Source: Theristus sp. LFF4_11
Lineage: Eukaryota > Nematoda > Chromadorea > Monhysterida > Xyalidae
Reading direction: 5' to 3'
DNA length: 64,000 bases
Assembly: GCA_030248135.1 (NCBI GenBank)
Contig: JASANC010000508.1
Coordinates: forward strand, 1 to 64,000
This document shows, piece by piece, positions 37,866 through 48,328 of this stretch. The notes under the pieces were generated by a model that saw only the letters and a program-made list of their open reading frames with translations, was not told where the DNA came from and made no database searches. The position numbers were made by a program, and so were the translations under genes. Positions within the stretch are counted from its first letter, which is position 1. Each line of letters opens with the position of its first letter.

Positions 37866-38806
37866 ACGAGCCATGTAATAATGTCCCTTTGTAGCCTCGC
37901 CTCTGCCTGTGTTACCGTAGTCTGTGTTGCTGATGAGGCACATGGTTGAGTGCTTATGAATGCCTGCCTGAGCTACTTTCTTGACATTGGCCGTGGTCGC
38001 AGATGCAGTAATGGCGTTGTTTTCGTTTTTTTCCCGGCCACTCTTTGTTGTCACTTCTTGTTATTTCATCTTGCTGTTAAGGCCCCATTCATACCAGACG
38101 TATGCAGACGTTGCGTCGGCGTACGTACGTCACCCAGAACGAAGACGTGCCTTAAAGTGCCGTGCCTTATCAGTTTAGGATTTGCACTCAAAGATAGCAC
38201 ACACGATACGATTTCTAAATCGCATTTTTCGCGTGCGCCACCGCCACGTTGGCCTGTCGTACGCACGAAAAACTACATTACAAATCCAAAACGACGCCTA
38301 CAACAAATCCAGTAAAACTAGACCAAAAACGGAAAGCAGCAGATTTTTTCACGAATCAAAAAATGTGATTTTCAGTTTGTATTATCCCATCTTGTTTCAT
38401 CAAGCTCCTGATTTACTGAACTTTCTCAGAACGGCTTGGCCTCAATCCCACTGAAATGCTCACTTCTGGTTCCAAGTCAGCTCAAACAAAATACCCTTTC
38501 ATTGCGCCTCCCCTATCAAAGCGGCATGTCAGTGATGATGGTACCACCGCACACCATTGCAACCGACCCTAATCAACCAGCTTGCAGCTTCCTTTAAATC
38601 CGTCACGACTGCACTTGCGAGCGTGCAGATCGCCGTATTGACGCTTAAGGCGGGGTTCGGAATGAAAACGTTGGATTCAAAACCATCACACCAGAGGAGG
38701 ACATTTCATATATTTGGACGTTTTGTACATTACGTGTATTATTGTGTATTGTGCTGTGCGGCATAATATAAACCAACTAAAAGTCAGCATTTACTCAGCA
38801 TGACCA

Positions 38807-41800
38807 GTGCATGTGGTCAAGCGTGCCAATACCCGGCCTCGAAAGCGGTCGCTTCAACTGCGTCATCAAATTGAACGCCAAATCTGACATCAACCAAGAT
38901 CATCAACTGATGTCGTGCGTTCGCCAGTTCTCGCAGAACGACAACGAGCGCGGCGTGTTCGTTTTCACACATATCGTACATTATTGTGCTTGGTATTTGG
39001 GAAAAGAGGTCGATCATCGGTTAAAAAAGGCGCAAAAATGATACTTTACTATGACTCGTTTTAATCTTTTTGCAGTCTCTTTATTGCTGGTCTCCACGGA
39101 ACGTGTGATAATTAGCGACATTTCGTTACCTGATGGCGCTTCTCACCAGACTGAGCTGCACCAAACTATGGCCTATTTTTTTAAACGTGTCCCACTGAAA
39201 TGACGTCATGTGCCGCCAAGCATGCGCTTGCCGTTCACAGCAAACCAGACTTTCGCTTTAGTCAATTTCTTCCCGTAAACAAATGGTGAATGTCAAATCA
39301 GTCACACAAAACTGAAATTCTAGTGCCTGTACTTTGACAAACGAGCATTTTTAAAGCAAATGACGTCATTTTAGTCTGGACACGTTTGAATAAATCCACA
39401 ATATTAAAGTTTCAGATGCCTCAAGATTGTGACTGCCTCAAAACTGAATGAGAGCGAATCGGAGAAAACAGCGCCGAGACAGCTCAACCCGAAGAAGACA
39501 GTCGTCAACAGCAACAACATCAAAACCGTCAAAAATCACAACAACGATTTCGAAATGGTGAAGCACCGCCGGCGAGTGATGCCAGTCCACCCGTCAGAAC
39601 GGCCGAAAAACACCCAAAGCAACGATCAAGCGCACATCGTCAGCCATCGATCATCGCAGCTCATCAAGAACACATCAGGGGTGTTCTCGATGGAGCAGGC
39701 TACGAATCGAGCGTTGGAAGGCGTGGTGCAAGCCGGAAACAACACACTGAACGAAGAGCTCGTCGAAATACATGAGTTTCTCGCGGAGGTGCAACAGCAC
39801 GCAAACTACAGTGCAGTGCAGCACATTGCCTCCGGCTTCGTCCAGTTGCTGTTTGGATTTGGAGTCGAACTTGAGAGTTCGAGGTAACTAAAAAGTTCAA
39901 GGAACTGACAACCAGACCGGAAGCGGTTTGATCATTTGATCAAAATGCAGAAGGAACTCGAATTTTAACCTAAGGTCGCAATTGACTGACATTTAGAAGA
40001 ATACGTGCCACATCCATTTTTTACAGCGCATCAAAATCGCTGCTCGAGCAAGCCAAGAACAAAAATGAAGACGACCATGCCGACTCAGTTTTTCTTCCGA
40101 AACAAGAAGTAAACAAAGAAATCAAGACAGAAAATCTGCATGAAGATAAAAAAACAACGATGATCTTTCGCGACCCGTGGACCAAGTTGAATGCCAAGGT
40201 ACATGCATGCAGTTCGGAAAATAAAAATCCCTTTATCGTTTTGCAGTAACATAACGTGTGTGTTGCTCTTTAACAAAATACTTTAAAAGTTTTTCAATCA
40301 AGACTAAAATTTTAAAAACCCTTTTTCATTTCAGGTATGGCATATTTGTTTAAACGTGTCCCACTGAAATGACGTCATGTACCGCAAAACATGCGCTTGT
40401 CGTTCGTTCACAGCAAACCAGACTTCCGTTTAGCCGATTCTTCCCGTAAACAATTGGTGAATGTCGAATCAGTCACCCCAAAACTGAAATTTTAGTGCCT
40501 GTACTTTGACAAACGGGCGTTTTTAAAGCAAATGACGTCACTTTAGTCCGGACACGTTTGAATAAATCCACAATACTATTTATTCTGTTAATTAAGTTAG
40601 GAATAACCATGTTCTGAATTAAAGTACGTAAAAATTATCATTTTGTTTAATACAAGTTTATGCCGGGTGAACCAAAAAGCGTGGTATATTTTTTTTTAAA
40701 CGAAACAAAAATTAAAAAAAAAAACAAATAATTAAAAACCAGTACGCTGAACAGGTGAAACGTGAAAAGGTAACCTAAGTAATGTTTTGAATATTATTTA
40801 TTTTACAGTATGGCCGAACTAATAAGGCAGTCCTTGTTTTCTCACTCAAAACAAGATTAATCGCATATTTTAAGAGTTGTTTTCACAAAAATGCCAAATT
40901 TGCCAATAGTGTGTGCATGAACAGAAGAGCACGAATAACCAATCAATTTCAAGAAACACGTGAAATTTGACACACACACAGTTAGTTGGGTTTCAGAACG
41001 TCTTTTTCTTTTATTTAAATTTCGCGCGCTCACTGCAGCCTAAAAACTCGCCATTTTTGATCGCTATTACTGTAAATACCAAACAAAATTTTTAATAAAT
41101 CTGGCAGTACATCAATCACTTTTTAACAACATAGTACACTCTATGAACCGGTGCGGATGATTTGTTTGGGCCACCTTTATAAAGTGCTTGTGAACAGTCC
41201 CTGAACAACTCGTTATCAAAGCAGTTTTTCCTGAAAATAAATTGGAAAATATTTTTCAATCCAATCTTTTTGAATTCGAACCCTGATCAGTAACAACCCA
41301 TTCGGTGTCCCAATAGTTTTTTAATTTTTTTTAAACGTAGTTTGAATTAACAGACACTGTGAAAACGTTGCCACCAAGTATTTCAATTACAAAAATTTTT
41401 ACCATCATAAAACACATGAACTCAAAACGTGCCAACGCTCACAAACTAGAACAATCTACACACCGCTGAGAATGGCAGATTCTACGCAATTGGAATTCGC
41501 GTGCTAACCGACAGTTCATGCGTAGGTTCGGATCGTTGTTCACGAACAAGCCATGACACACTTGGCAGACATTGTCGAGCAACGAATGCGCCTCTTCGTA
41601 CTTGTAAATCTCGCAGTCTTGTTTGTCACTGTGTTTTGAGACGACCTGCATGTATACAATGTATGTATTGCGGGTTTATTCAAACGTGTCCGGACTAAAA
41701 TGACGTCATCTGCTTTAAAAACTTTAAAACTTTCAGTGAGTCACGTTTAAAAAAATAGGTCATCTATATGCGTGATTCGACGTGGTTGACTCACTCACAT

Positions 41801-42927
41801 GAGTCTGATATTGCAAATATAAATAAGCGCCAATTTTGACAGCTTTGTTGAACTAAAGTTCTAAACCTAGAGAGCTTCTTTAAAAAGAGCAGCCCGAAGC
41901 CACACACTAACATAAAAATGTAAATAAAACACCAAAGAACAGCCCTAATTTTCTGGCTCTGGATCGACTCAGGCTAGTCAGAATCTTAAATTCTGGTACG
42001 GTACGTTTCTTTGGTGGGTCACCATATAAAAAGCTAAGAAAGCGCGTTGCGATGGATGGTTTCTTTCGCATCACCGGATGTGCAGCACATTTTTTGCACT
42101 TACGCTGTATGCATTCGCAGCCATTGTGCCATGAACTACCAGCAGTGGCAGTAACATTAAGATCAACATCATTGGCTCAAGCTCTGTATGATGAGAAGAA
42201 TAATGGACACTGAAAGTGATGCAGTTTTGGGTTGCGGTGTCAATCCGCCCACATGAGCAGTCCACACAGCACCAATTCATTTGAAATTAACGTTGAGCTT
42301 TGTTTTTATGCATCTTTTTATGGTGGCCACAAGACAACACTGATTCAGACATTTTCAAGATTGTGGCATTTGTGTGTGCAAAACATTTGAAATTTTGACT
42401 GATTCTCGAAAGGTCGTGTCCGTGAGCTTGAATTGAATGTCGTTAAATATTCTAATCTCAGGCGCGCATGTCGATGTTTTTCAGAACGTAAATTGTAACC
42501 TGTCTAATGAGACGGGCCGGCGGTTGAAAAATAATCATTTTTCTTGTGAAATGTCAAATGCAATCAAATTATTTGGTAAATCTGTTAGGCGTTTCGCCAT
42601 TTTTGGTTGACGTTTGGCGAGAGGGATGAAAAAATAAAAAAAAATGGAAAAAAAAAAGGGGAAAAAGCCCTTGGGGGGGTCAAAGTCAAAAAATTAATAA
42701 TTTCAAATGTTTCAGTAATCCGCGCACTGTCGACTTTCGCACGTTTGCAGATCGCCCGCGAGCACAACGCCTCCGTCGACCGTTTCCTCTCGACGCTGCT
42801 GCTGACGACGCTGGTGGCGATGCTCGCCGTGCTGCTCTTGCTCGGCGTCGCGAAACTCGCGCAGTTTGCCACTCCGAAACCAGCGCCCGTGCGCCTCATC
42901 GGCTATCGGTTGCGTCCGATTGAGTGA
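38807..42927 (+). CDS. unrecognised protein with C-terminal transmembrane segment
   Basis: Exons 39421-39883, 40027-40198 and 42751-42927 join in phase (2, then 0) and end at a stop. A GC-rich exon near 38807-38944 may belong upstream, but its junction phase could not be resolved. Visible features: a Lys/Asn/Ser-rich polar region (KHRRRVMPVHPSER), a helical stretch (NEELVEIHEFLAEVQQ), an acidic and lysine-rich linker, then REHNASVDRF, a membrane span (LLLTTLVAMLAVLLLLGVA) and a basic 25-residue tail. NTS, NNT, NYS and NAS sequons lie before the span, which fits a type I glycoprotein if the signal-peptide exon at 36596 is joined. No family recognised. The 2.5-kb last intron contains an opposite-strand neuropeptide gene and two MITEs. 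Confidence 0.5.
39167..39402 (-). mobile_element. CRE-bearing MITE, copy 3
   Basis: Inverted relative to copies 1 and 2: begins TATGGCCTATTTTTTTAAA and ends AATAAATCCACAATA. Two TGACGTCAT palindromes lie just inside the ends. It ends 18 bp before the acceptor of the exon at 39421. Confidence 0.85.
40336..40574 (-). mobile_element. CRE-bearing MITE, copy 4
   Basis: Same orientation as copy 3, with ends TATGGCATATTTGTTTAAA and AATAAATCCACAATA. It lies in the last intron of the plus-strand unrecognised gene. Confidence 0.85.
40807..41070 (+). repeat. dispersed repeat, copy 1 (partner at 47.4 kb)
   Basis: Begins ACAGTATGGCCGAACTAA and contains AATTTCGCGCGCTC near 41020-41033. A similar segment lies at 47411-47680 just after the channel gene, with the same order of landmarks but many differences. 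Nature unknown. Confidence 0.6.
41439..42172 (-). CDS. CHH/ITP-superfamily neuropeptide precursor
   Basis: Exon 1 (42172-42104) encodes a signal peptide (MMLILMLLPLLVVHGTMA) and ends at a GTAAGT donor. Exon 2 (41645-41439) joins in phase 0 and encodes the rest of a 91-residue precursor. The mature region has C1-x15-C2-x2-C3 spacing exactly as in crustacean hyperglycaemic hormone and insect ion transport peptide, with the hallmark LLDNVCQVCHGLF, then DPNLRMNCR. Such peptides are secreted neurohormones acting on ion balance, metabolism or moulting. The position expected for C5 is arginine (LAR, codon CGC), and two extra cysteines lie near the end (QRC, DC). The gene sits wholly inside an intron of a plus-strand gene, and its intron holds a truncated MITE. 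The family call rests on spacing and recalled consensus. Confidence 0.75.
41666..41763 (+). mobile_element. CRE-bearing MITE, internally deleted copy 5
   Basis: 98 bp: both terminal inverted repeats (TATTGCGGGTTTATTC at the left, CACGTTTAAAAAAATA at the right) are kept with almost no interior. It lies 20 bp upstream of exon 2 of the CHH-like gene, close to that gene's splice acceptor and branch-site region. Confidence 0.85.
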
Positions 42928-44175
42928 ACGGAACAGAGGGAAAAAACTAAATGAACAAATGATCTCAGTCTTCCTCTTCTTTTTTTGTTCCACGTGTGAT
43001 TCGTTTGATGCGCAGCTGGGTGACTGTCATTTCGACGAAGTGCAGAGCTTCTGTGTAAAAAAGATCAGGTCATTGTGATCAGCAGGTCCTTGGTGTGGTG
43101 TTCTTTCATGGACGCGTTCTGTTCTCTGCAACGTTTGCATACAATCCCGTATGCAGATTGACTCAGAAAAATATATGTTGCTATGTAGCCTACTGGTGCA
43201 TAGCCCACAGCTAATTTGTAAACCCATTTTATTTATAACACACCGACCGGATATCAAAAGAGATATCAAATAACTTTTTTAACGCAAAATTTTTCTGATA
43301 TGGTGTTGTACAGGGTGATCCAAGAAAACTACACGATAAGAATCGGCTCTAGCTCGCCAACGGGCGGAAAGAGGGGGATTAATTTTTATTGTTGGGGGGG
43401 GGTTAGTTTGGGCTAAAATTGTAATCACACATCACCCATAGCTTCTCATTTTCGTGTTAAAATTTTAGACGTTTTTGTTAAAATTACAATTTACATTTAA
43501 AAATTAAAATTTTTGTTGAAATCGGTCTAGCTTTGGTTTGAATCTGCTTTGAATTTTTGTTTCTTTTCTTTCAAAAAGAACAGTGCAGGAATCGTTTTTG
43601 TGATTTTTTGATAAAATTCCTCTGAAATTTTAATACAAAAATTAAGAAGTTTATGTGATTCTTGGTTAAAATGTTAGCCCTAAACCATTTTGGCGAGCTA
43701 GAGCCAATTCTTATCATAGTTAAATTTGGATCACCCTGCAGTTTCAGCCGCTGATTGGCTTTTGCTGTCTCCACCAGCAATTAAAGAAAAATAAAACGTA
43801 TATTGTGCTTTTATTTGGCAACCTGATATCGAAAATGCTTCGCTTCGCACACAACTTAGCAACACGCTTTGTGTTGTCTGGAACGAATCGTATTCCTGTG
43901 CTTGTGTATTCGTTTTGTTTTTCTTCAAACATCATTTTTGTTTAAAAAAATGCAGTTCAATTGTATTAAAAAAGTCAGAACATTCATCTCACATTTTTAT
44001 GATTAGAAAACATTCGAAAAATTGTCAACAAAACGGCCGACAAACTATGGAGTTAGACCGGAGTAAAATGGATTTGTGCACAAATATTGCTTTGGCGAAC
44101 AGTTTTCGTTGGCCGGAAAAGGTTTTGCGAGCAATGAAGACGCATTTGTTTTGCTGACTGTTTCTTTTTCAATAC
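42928..44175. other. intergenic region with one TIR element
   Basis: Between the stop of the membrane-protein gene and the first channel exon. The only structure recognised is the 428-bp TIR element at 43311-43738, plus a GGGGGGGG tract near 43396. A leader exon for the channel gene could be here but was not recognised. Confidence 0.45.
43311..43738. mobile_element. MITE with CAGGGTGATCC ends
   Basis: Left end CAGGGTGATCCAAGAAAACT continuing through GATAAGAATCGGCTCTAGCTCG. Right end is the inverted match (CGAGCTAGAGCC ... GGATCACCCTG). Total 428 bp, no reading frame. A right-end fragment of the same family lies near 35650-35876. Confidence 0.7.
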
Positions 44176-47100
44176 ATGATGATTAACACCAGCGCGGTTC
44201 CGATGACCTTGCGGGTGGGTTTATTCCACGTCACTGCTGAAGTGAACAAATGTGCAATCGAACAATTGACGCTGACGCCAACAGCAGACTGCAAAGAGCC
44301 CGGATACGGACCGGAGGCGTTGGGCATCGTCTTGAAGCAAATGCAACTGAACTACACATTGGTGCCGTTCGACACAGAGGTGACGTCAATGAAAAATCAC
44401 ACTGATTCATTTTCAGTTCTTTCGCCAATGATCAAGAAATTGTTCCATGCAACAACAGCCCACAGGGGCGTGTGCATTTTACTTGGTTGAGATGTATGCG
44501 CGTTTGCGGCGCGCGAGACAAGACCGGCATTTATGTGCGATTGAGAAAGCCTTTGCTGCAAAATGACTCCGACAATCTTGACAAAATATTCCCAGCAGCG
44601 TTTTTTTCTCATCTGATTCATTAGATCGGCTGGGGCGCCTGCACGAACGGCAACTGGAGCGGACTGTTGGCGCACGTCGAAGCTGGTGACATCGACATCA
44701 CGGCGCAGATGTTCCACGTGACTGAAGAGCGCGAGCGATCGTTTCTGTCGACGTTTCCACTGCTGTTCAATGAGAAACTGGCGTTTTTGGCAAATCGGGA
44801 CAGTTTCAAGAAAATCTGTATAGGTTTTGATTTGAAAACCCTGGATTTTACAAAAACTAAAACTCCTCAGGATTGAATATGAAATGAGATTTTGTAGCAT
44901 ATGCACGAAACATTGCAGCAATACCTTGTACTTCACTTGTACTGCCACATTGCTGTCTTCCCTGAGTTACAAATCATTGAAAAACCGCACTTTCACGACG
45001 CAAACAGAAACACAAACGAAATTGTCGCCAATGCATTTGGGACCCCCATTTTTGCGAAAATGCGTTGCGTTTGTTTCAATTTGTCACCAATCACTGTTGG
45101 CATTACTTTGTGAAACTGTCTCGGTGCCAACGTCAGCGCCAGACATCGGCGACTCAGCCGTCTTGGTGGCAACAATGTTCCAGCCAACCGTTTGGCTGTT
45201 CTTTGGCTCCGTTGTGCTGCTCTTGTTGGCCGCCATCGCTTTGACACGCACATTCGTGCCGCACAACGCCGGCAATTTCGTCGATGCGCCGGTTTTTTGG
45301 CAGGTCCAAACAGCACTTTTTTGTTATAACTTTTTTAATCTAAAAAAGCAAACTGTGCTGCGTGTACAGCGCTTGCCACACACACACAGCCAATCGCAAA
45401 ACAGATTCTGGCTCAGCGAAACGTCTCTCGCTGTTTCACTTCGGTGACCGACCCGATCATCATTCTTTGTCAGTTCATCACACACCGCTCAGCAATTGCT
45501 GTTATTAAGTGGATTTCGCGATTGTGTGTAGCCTCGTCTGGAGCTTCTGTAATAAGGCGCAGTACACCGTACCGCTCAATTTTGAACCACAGTTGTTTCT
45601 TGGGAATGGGTTTCTTTTTGCGTGAACGTGGAAAAGCAAAAAAAATCACAAGTCGAGCTCGCGTGTACTGGGGCTCGGGCTGCTGGGCGTAAAGGTTAGC
45701 ATTGCGTACTTTTATTGTGTGCAATTATTTTCCGTGTGTTTCGATTTTTGACGTTGGTTTCAATTCAGTTTTTTTTTTGTTTTCAATTCAGGCACTCCGA
45801 CTGGCAATACCGTTGGGCGCTGACGGCAACGAATGCAGACGGGGCTCAACGGCTGGCTCGAGTTTGTGTCTGATACTGGCTGTCACTTCATGTCTCTTTC
45901 ACGAGCTCTACAAATCCGAGCTGCGCGGCATGCTGATGACGCCGTTGCACAGCAGCGATGCCTACGATGACCTCTACAAGGCATGCATTGTTCAACCAGT
46001 GAAACCTGTCAGTTGAGATGGCGTCGTGAAGTTGCTGCTATGAATACAGTGCAGCCGTTATAGAACTGTTCTCGGTCGTATGCTTGTGCTACTGGTGTGC
46101 TAGGCGTGCGCTGTTTGCTGTAGACGCGTGCCCTGGTGGTAAAGTGTGTTAGACTCTTGTCTGTGCGCTCGGGGGATCGAGTCCCGCCGAGGGGTGTGTA
46201 TAGACACTTAATGACAGAAAACTCAATGGGCGCCCTACTCAATGGAGTTCTGTACGCTTCTCTGGGCTAGCGCTGGCGCTAAAAACATCGCCTAAAAATC
46301 CCAACAACAACAAACAACAACAAAAAAACGCGTTCAGAAGCATTCAGATCACGGACGCCATCGGGCGTAAGCAGCTGCGGCTGATTCTGGTGTTCCAGCA
46401 GACGTCGCTCGTGCAGTCCATAGCAACCGACGACAGTCTGCTCTTCCGCAAACTGCGTTCAGCGCTGAACGAGAATCCGGCCGTTTTCGAGTCGAGCACA
46501 GAGACGCTGCGGACGGCTGTCTCCAATGGCTCGGCGGTCGTTTTTGACGCTACGTGCGTTTCAAAGGGTGCCTCTGTTTTCCAAATTCAGACAAACACAA
46601 ACAGCATGTGGCCAGAGAGTGCTTGGTTGATGGATATGTGATGATCACACTGACGGTCGAGGCGACATTTTCAACAACGCTGAGTGATTTTCTGCGAAAC
46701 AAAACGAGAGTTCTACCATAGGCACATAAACATGCACCTGTGCGAGTGTGCGACCGCCGGGTGCAACGTGGTTCGCTTGCCGACATCGCCATGTACACGT
46801 TTTTCATTGTCATATTCGTACACTCGGCCATGTTTGCGCACCGTGTGGCGCAGTTCGTTCCACCATTCCGTTATGATTTCTGCATGAAACATGACGGCAT
46901 AAACAGCATTCGGAAGGCCCAACAATGACCAGTGTTTGCTTTGAGTGATTACTTTTGCGCAATCATATCGCAGCTCCACGCTCGCTCAACTGTTCACCAT
47001 GCGCAGCCGCTGTCGAATGCGTCTGGTGCAGTTGCCAGGGCTGTCGCCGGTGGTGCTGTACGTGCGCAAGGAATTCCGCTGGATGCAAAGTGCGTTTAGG

Positions 47101-47352
47101 AGAGCGGCCATCTTTGAAATGGACGTTCTCCAGCGTATGGAACGGAAATACCTGCACGCCAGTTACGACGCGTTTGGCGGTCAGTCGTGCTCGCAGCACA
47201 AACGCAGTCCGTCGTTACTGATGCCCCCGTTGTCGATGACGCAGTTGTCCGGTGCGTTTGCGGTCGTCGTCGCCGGATCGACAGTCGCAGGGCTCGTTTT
47301 CGCAATCGAACAATCGTGCCAGAAACGTTTGTCTGTCAGGAAGTCAACATGA
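44176..47352 (+). CDS. divergent ionotropic glutamate receptor-like channel
   Basis: Probable exons: 44176-44379 and 44625-about 44817 (S1 ligand-binding half); an exon ending 45303 (membrane span M1, FQPTVWLFFGSVVLLLLAA); a short exon ending 45688 or 45694; 45792-about 45974 (pore loop and M3); 46348-46553 (S2); about 46722-46800 (S2, HLCECATAGCNVVRLP); 46974-47352 (end of S2, M4, cytoplasmic tail). S1 keeps the T-x-x-R ligand-contact pattern (HVTEERERS). The canonical SYTANLAAF of M3 is absent; M3 runs into ELYKSELRG instead, as in divergent receptor-like families. No amino-terminal domain is seen. The first exon begins close to S1, so a signal-peptide exon may be missing. Ligand and ion selectivity cannot be inferred. 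An AATAAA lies at 47424. Confidence 0.78.
46100..46215 (+). repeat. tRNA-derived SINE remnant
   Basis: In a channel-gene intron. A GTGGTAAAGTG stretch (A-box and D-arm-like) at about 46135-46145 is followed about 30 nt later by GGATCGAGTCC (46172-46182), one base from the B-box consensus GGTTCGANTCC and flanked by GGG and CCG. The acceptor and anticodon stems pair poorly, so it is not a functional tRNA. A tRNA-derived short interspersed element or tRNA pseudogene is the best reading. Confidence 0.5.
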
Positions 47353-48328
47353 CACCAGCAGGCTTTATGATGGTGATTTTGTGGATGGCTTCACAAATAG
47401 CCTGCACCATTACAGTATGGCCGAATAAATAAGGCAGCCCGTCAAGGCGGGATCCGTCGCAGACTAGGAGTTGTCTTTTTCAAAAATGCCAACATAACTC
47501 CTAATCATGTGTTCAAGGGAGCAAGAATGAACATAATAACACGAAGAATCCATTAGTCTAAAAAAACACGTCAAATTTGGCACACATGTTGGTTTCTGAA
47601 CGTCTATTTTCTTTCATTCAAATTTCGCGCGCTCCTTGCACCCTGAAAAAAGCTGCCATGTTTACTCGGTCATTCCGTACTACCTTTTCTGTTTTAAAAA
47701 AAACTTATTCTGAAATATTTTGCTGCTGATGAACAGTCATATACAAATCACTGCATTAGTTACGATCAACTACACTGCAGTAAGGAATGTTTGGCTTTTT
47801 AACATTTTTCGTAGAAAATTACGCAAGTTGTTTGTGAGGATTTCTTCTACATGTGTGCCTCTCAAATCTTTCGTTCTTCAAAGCAAAGTGAATGAACAAT
47901 CTGCGACATTTCAGTCCGGTTTCTCCGTTTTATTTTTTGCCCATATTCAATTAAATTAATCATAATGTGAACGAAAGTGGAATTCGTCTTTGTGTTTGGA
48001 AAAAAATTCACGCGCGCAAAGCATATCATGTCAAAGTACCCCACCGTCAGGCCACAATGCATAGTGCCAGTGTGTTTGCTCGTGACCTGAAACGTTACAA
48101 AACCACATTGTTAGAGCAAGATTTTATCAAAACCAAATTTTATGAAACAGACTAGATACAGCAGAATAAACACTTGACAAGTTTGATTATTAAGATTTGA
48201 CAAGTATCAGATTTTACATCACATCATCCGCAAAAACAAAGCCTGCTGCTTAGCTGCATTGTGTCGGGGAGCTACCAATCAGCACTGCATTACAATTCAA
48301 ATTCCACCAATCAACGCATCGTCAGCGT
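47353..48328. other. convergent intergenic region
   Basis: Lies between the 3' ends of the plus-strand channel gene and the minus-strand NTAN1. It holds the AATAAA at 47424 and a dispersed repeat at 47411-47680 (partner at 40807-41070, similar AATTTCGCGCGCTC landmark). No exon seen. Confidence 0.5.
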
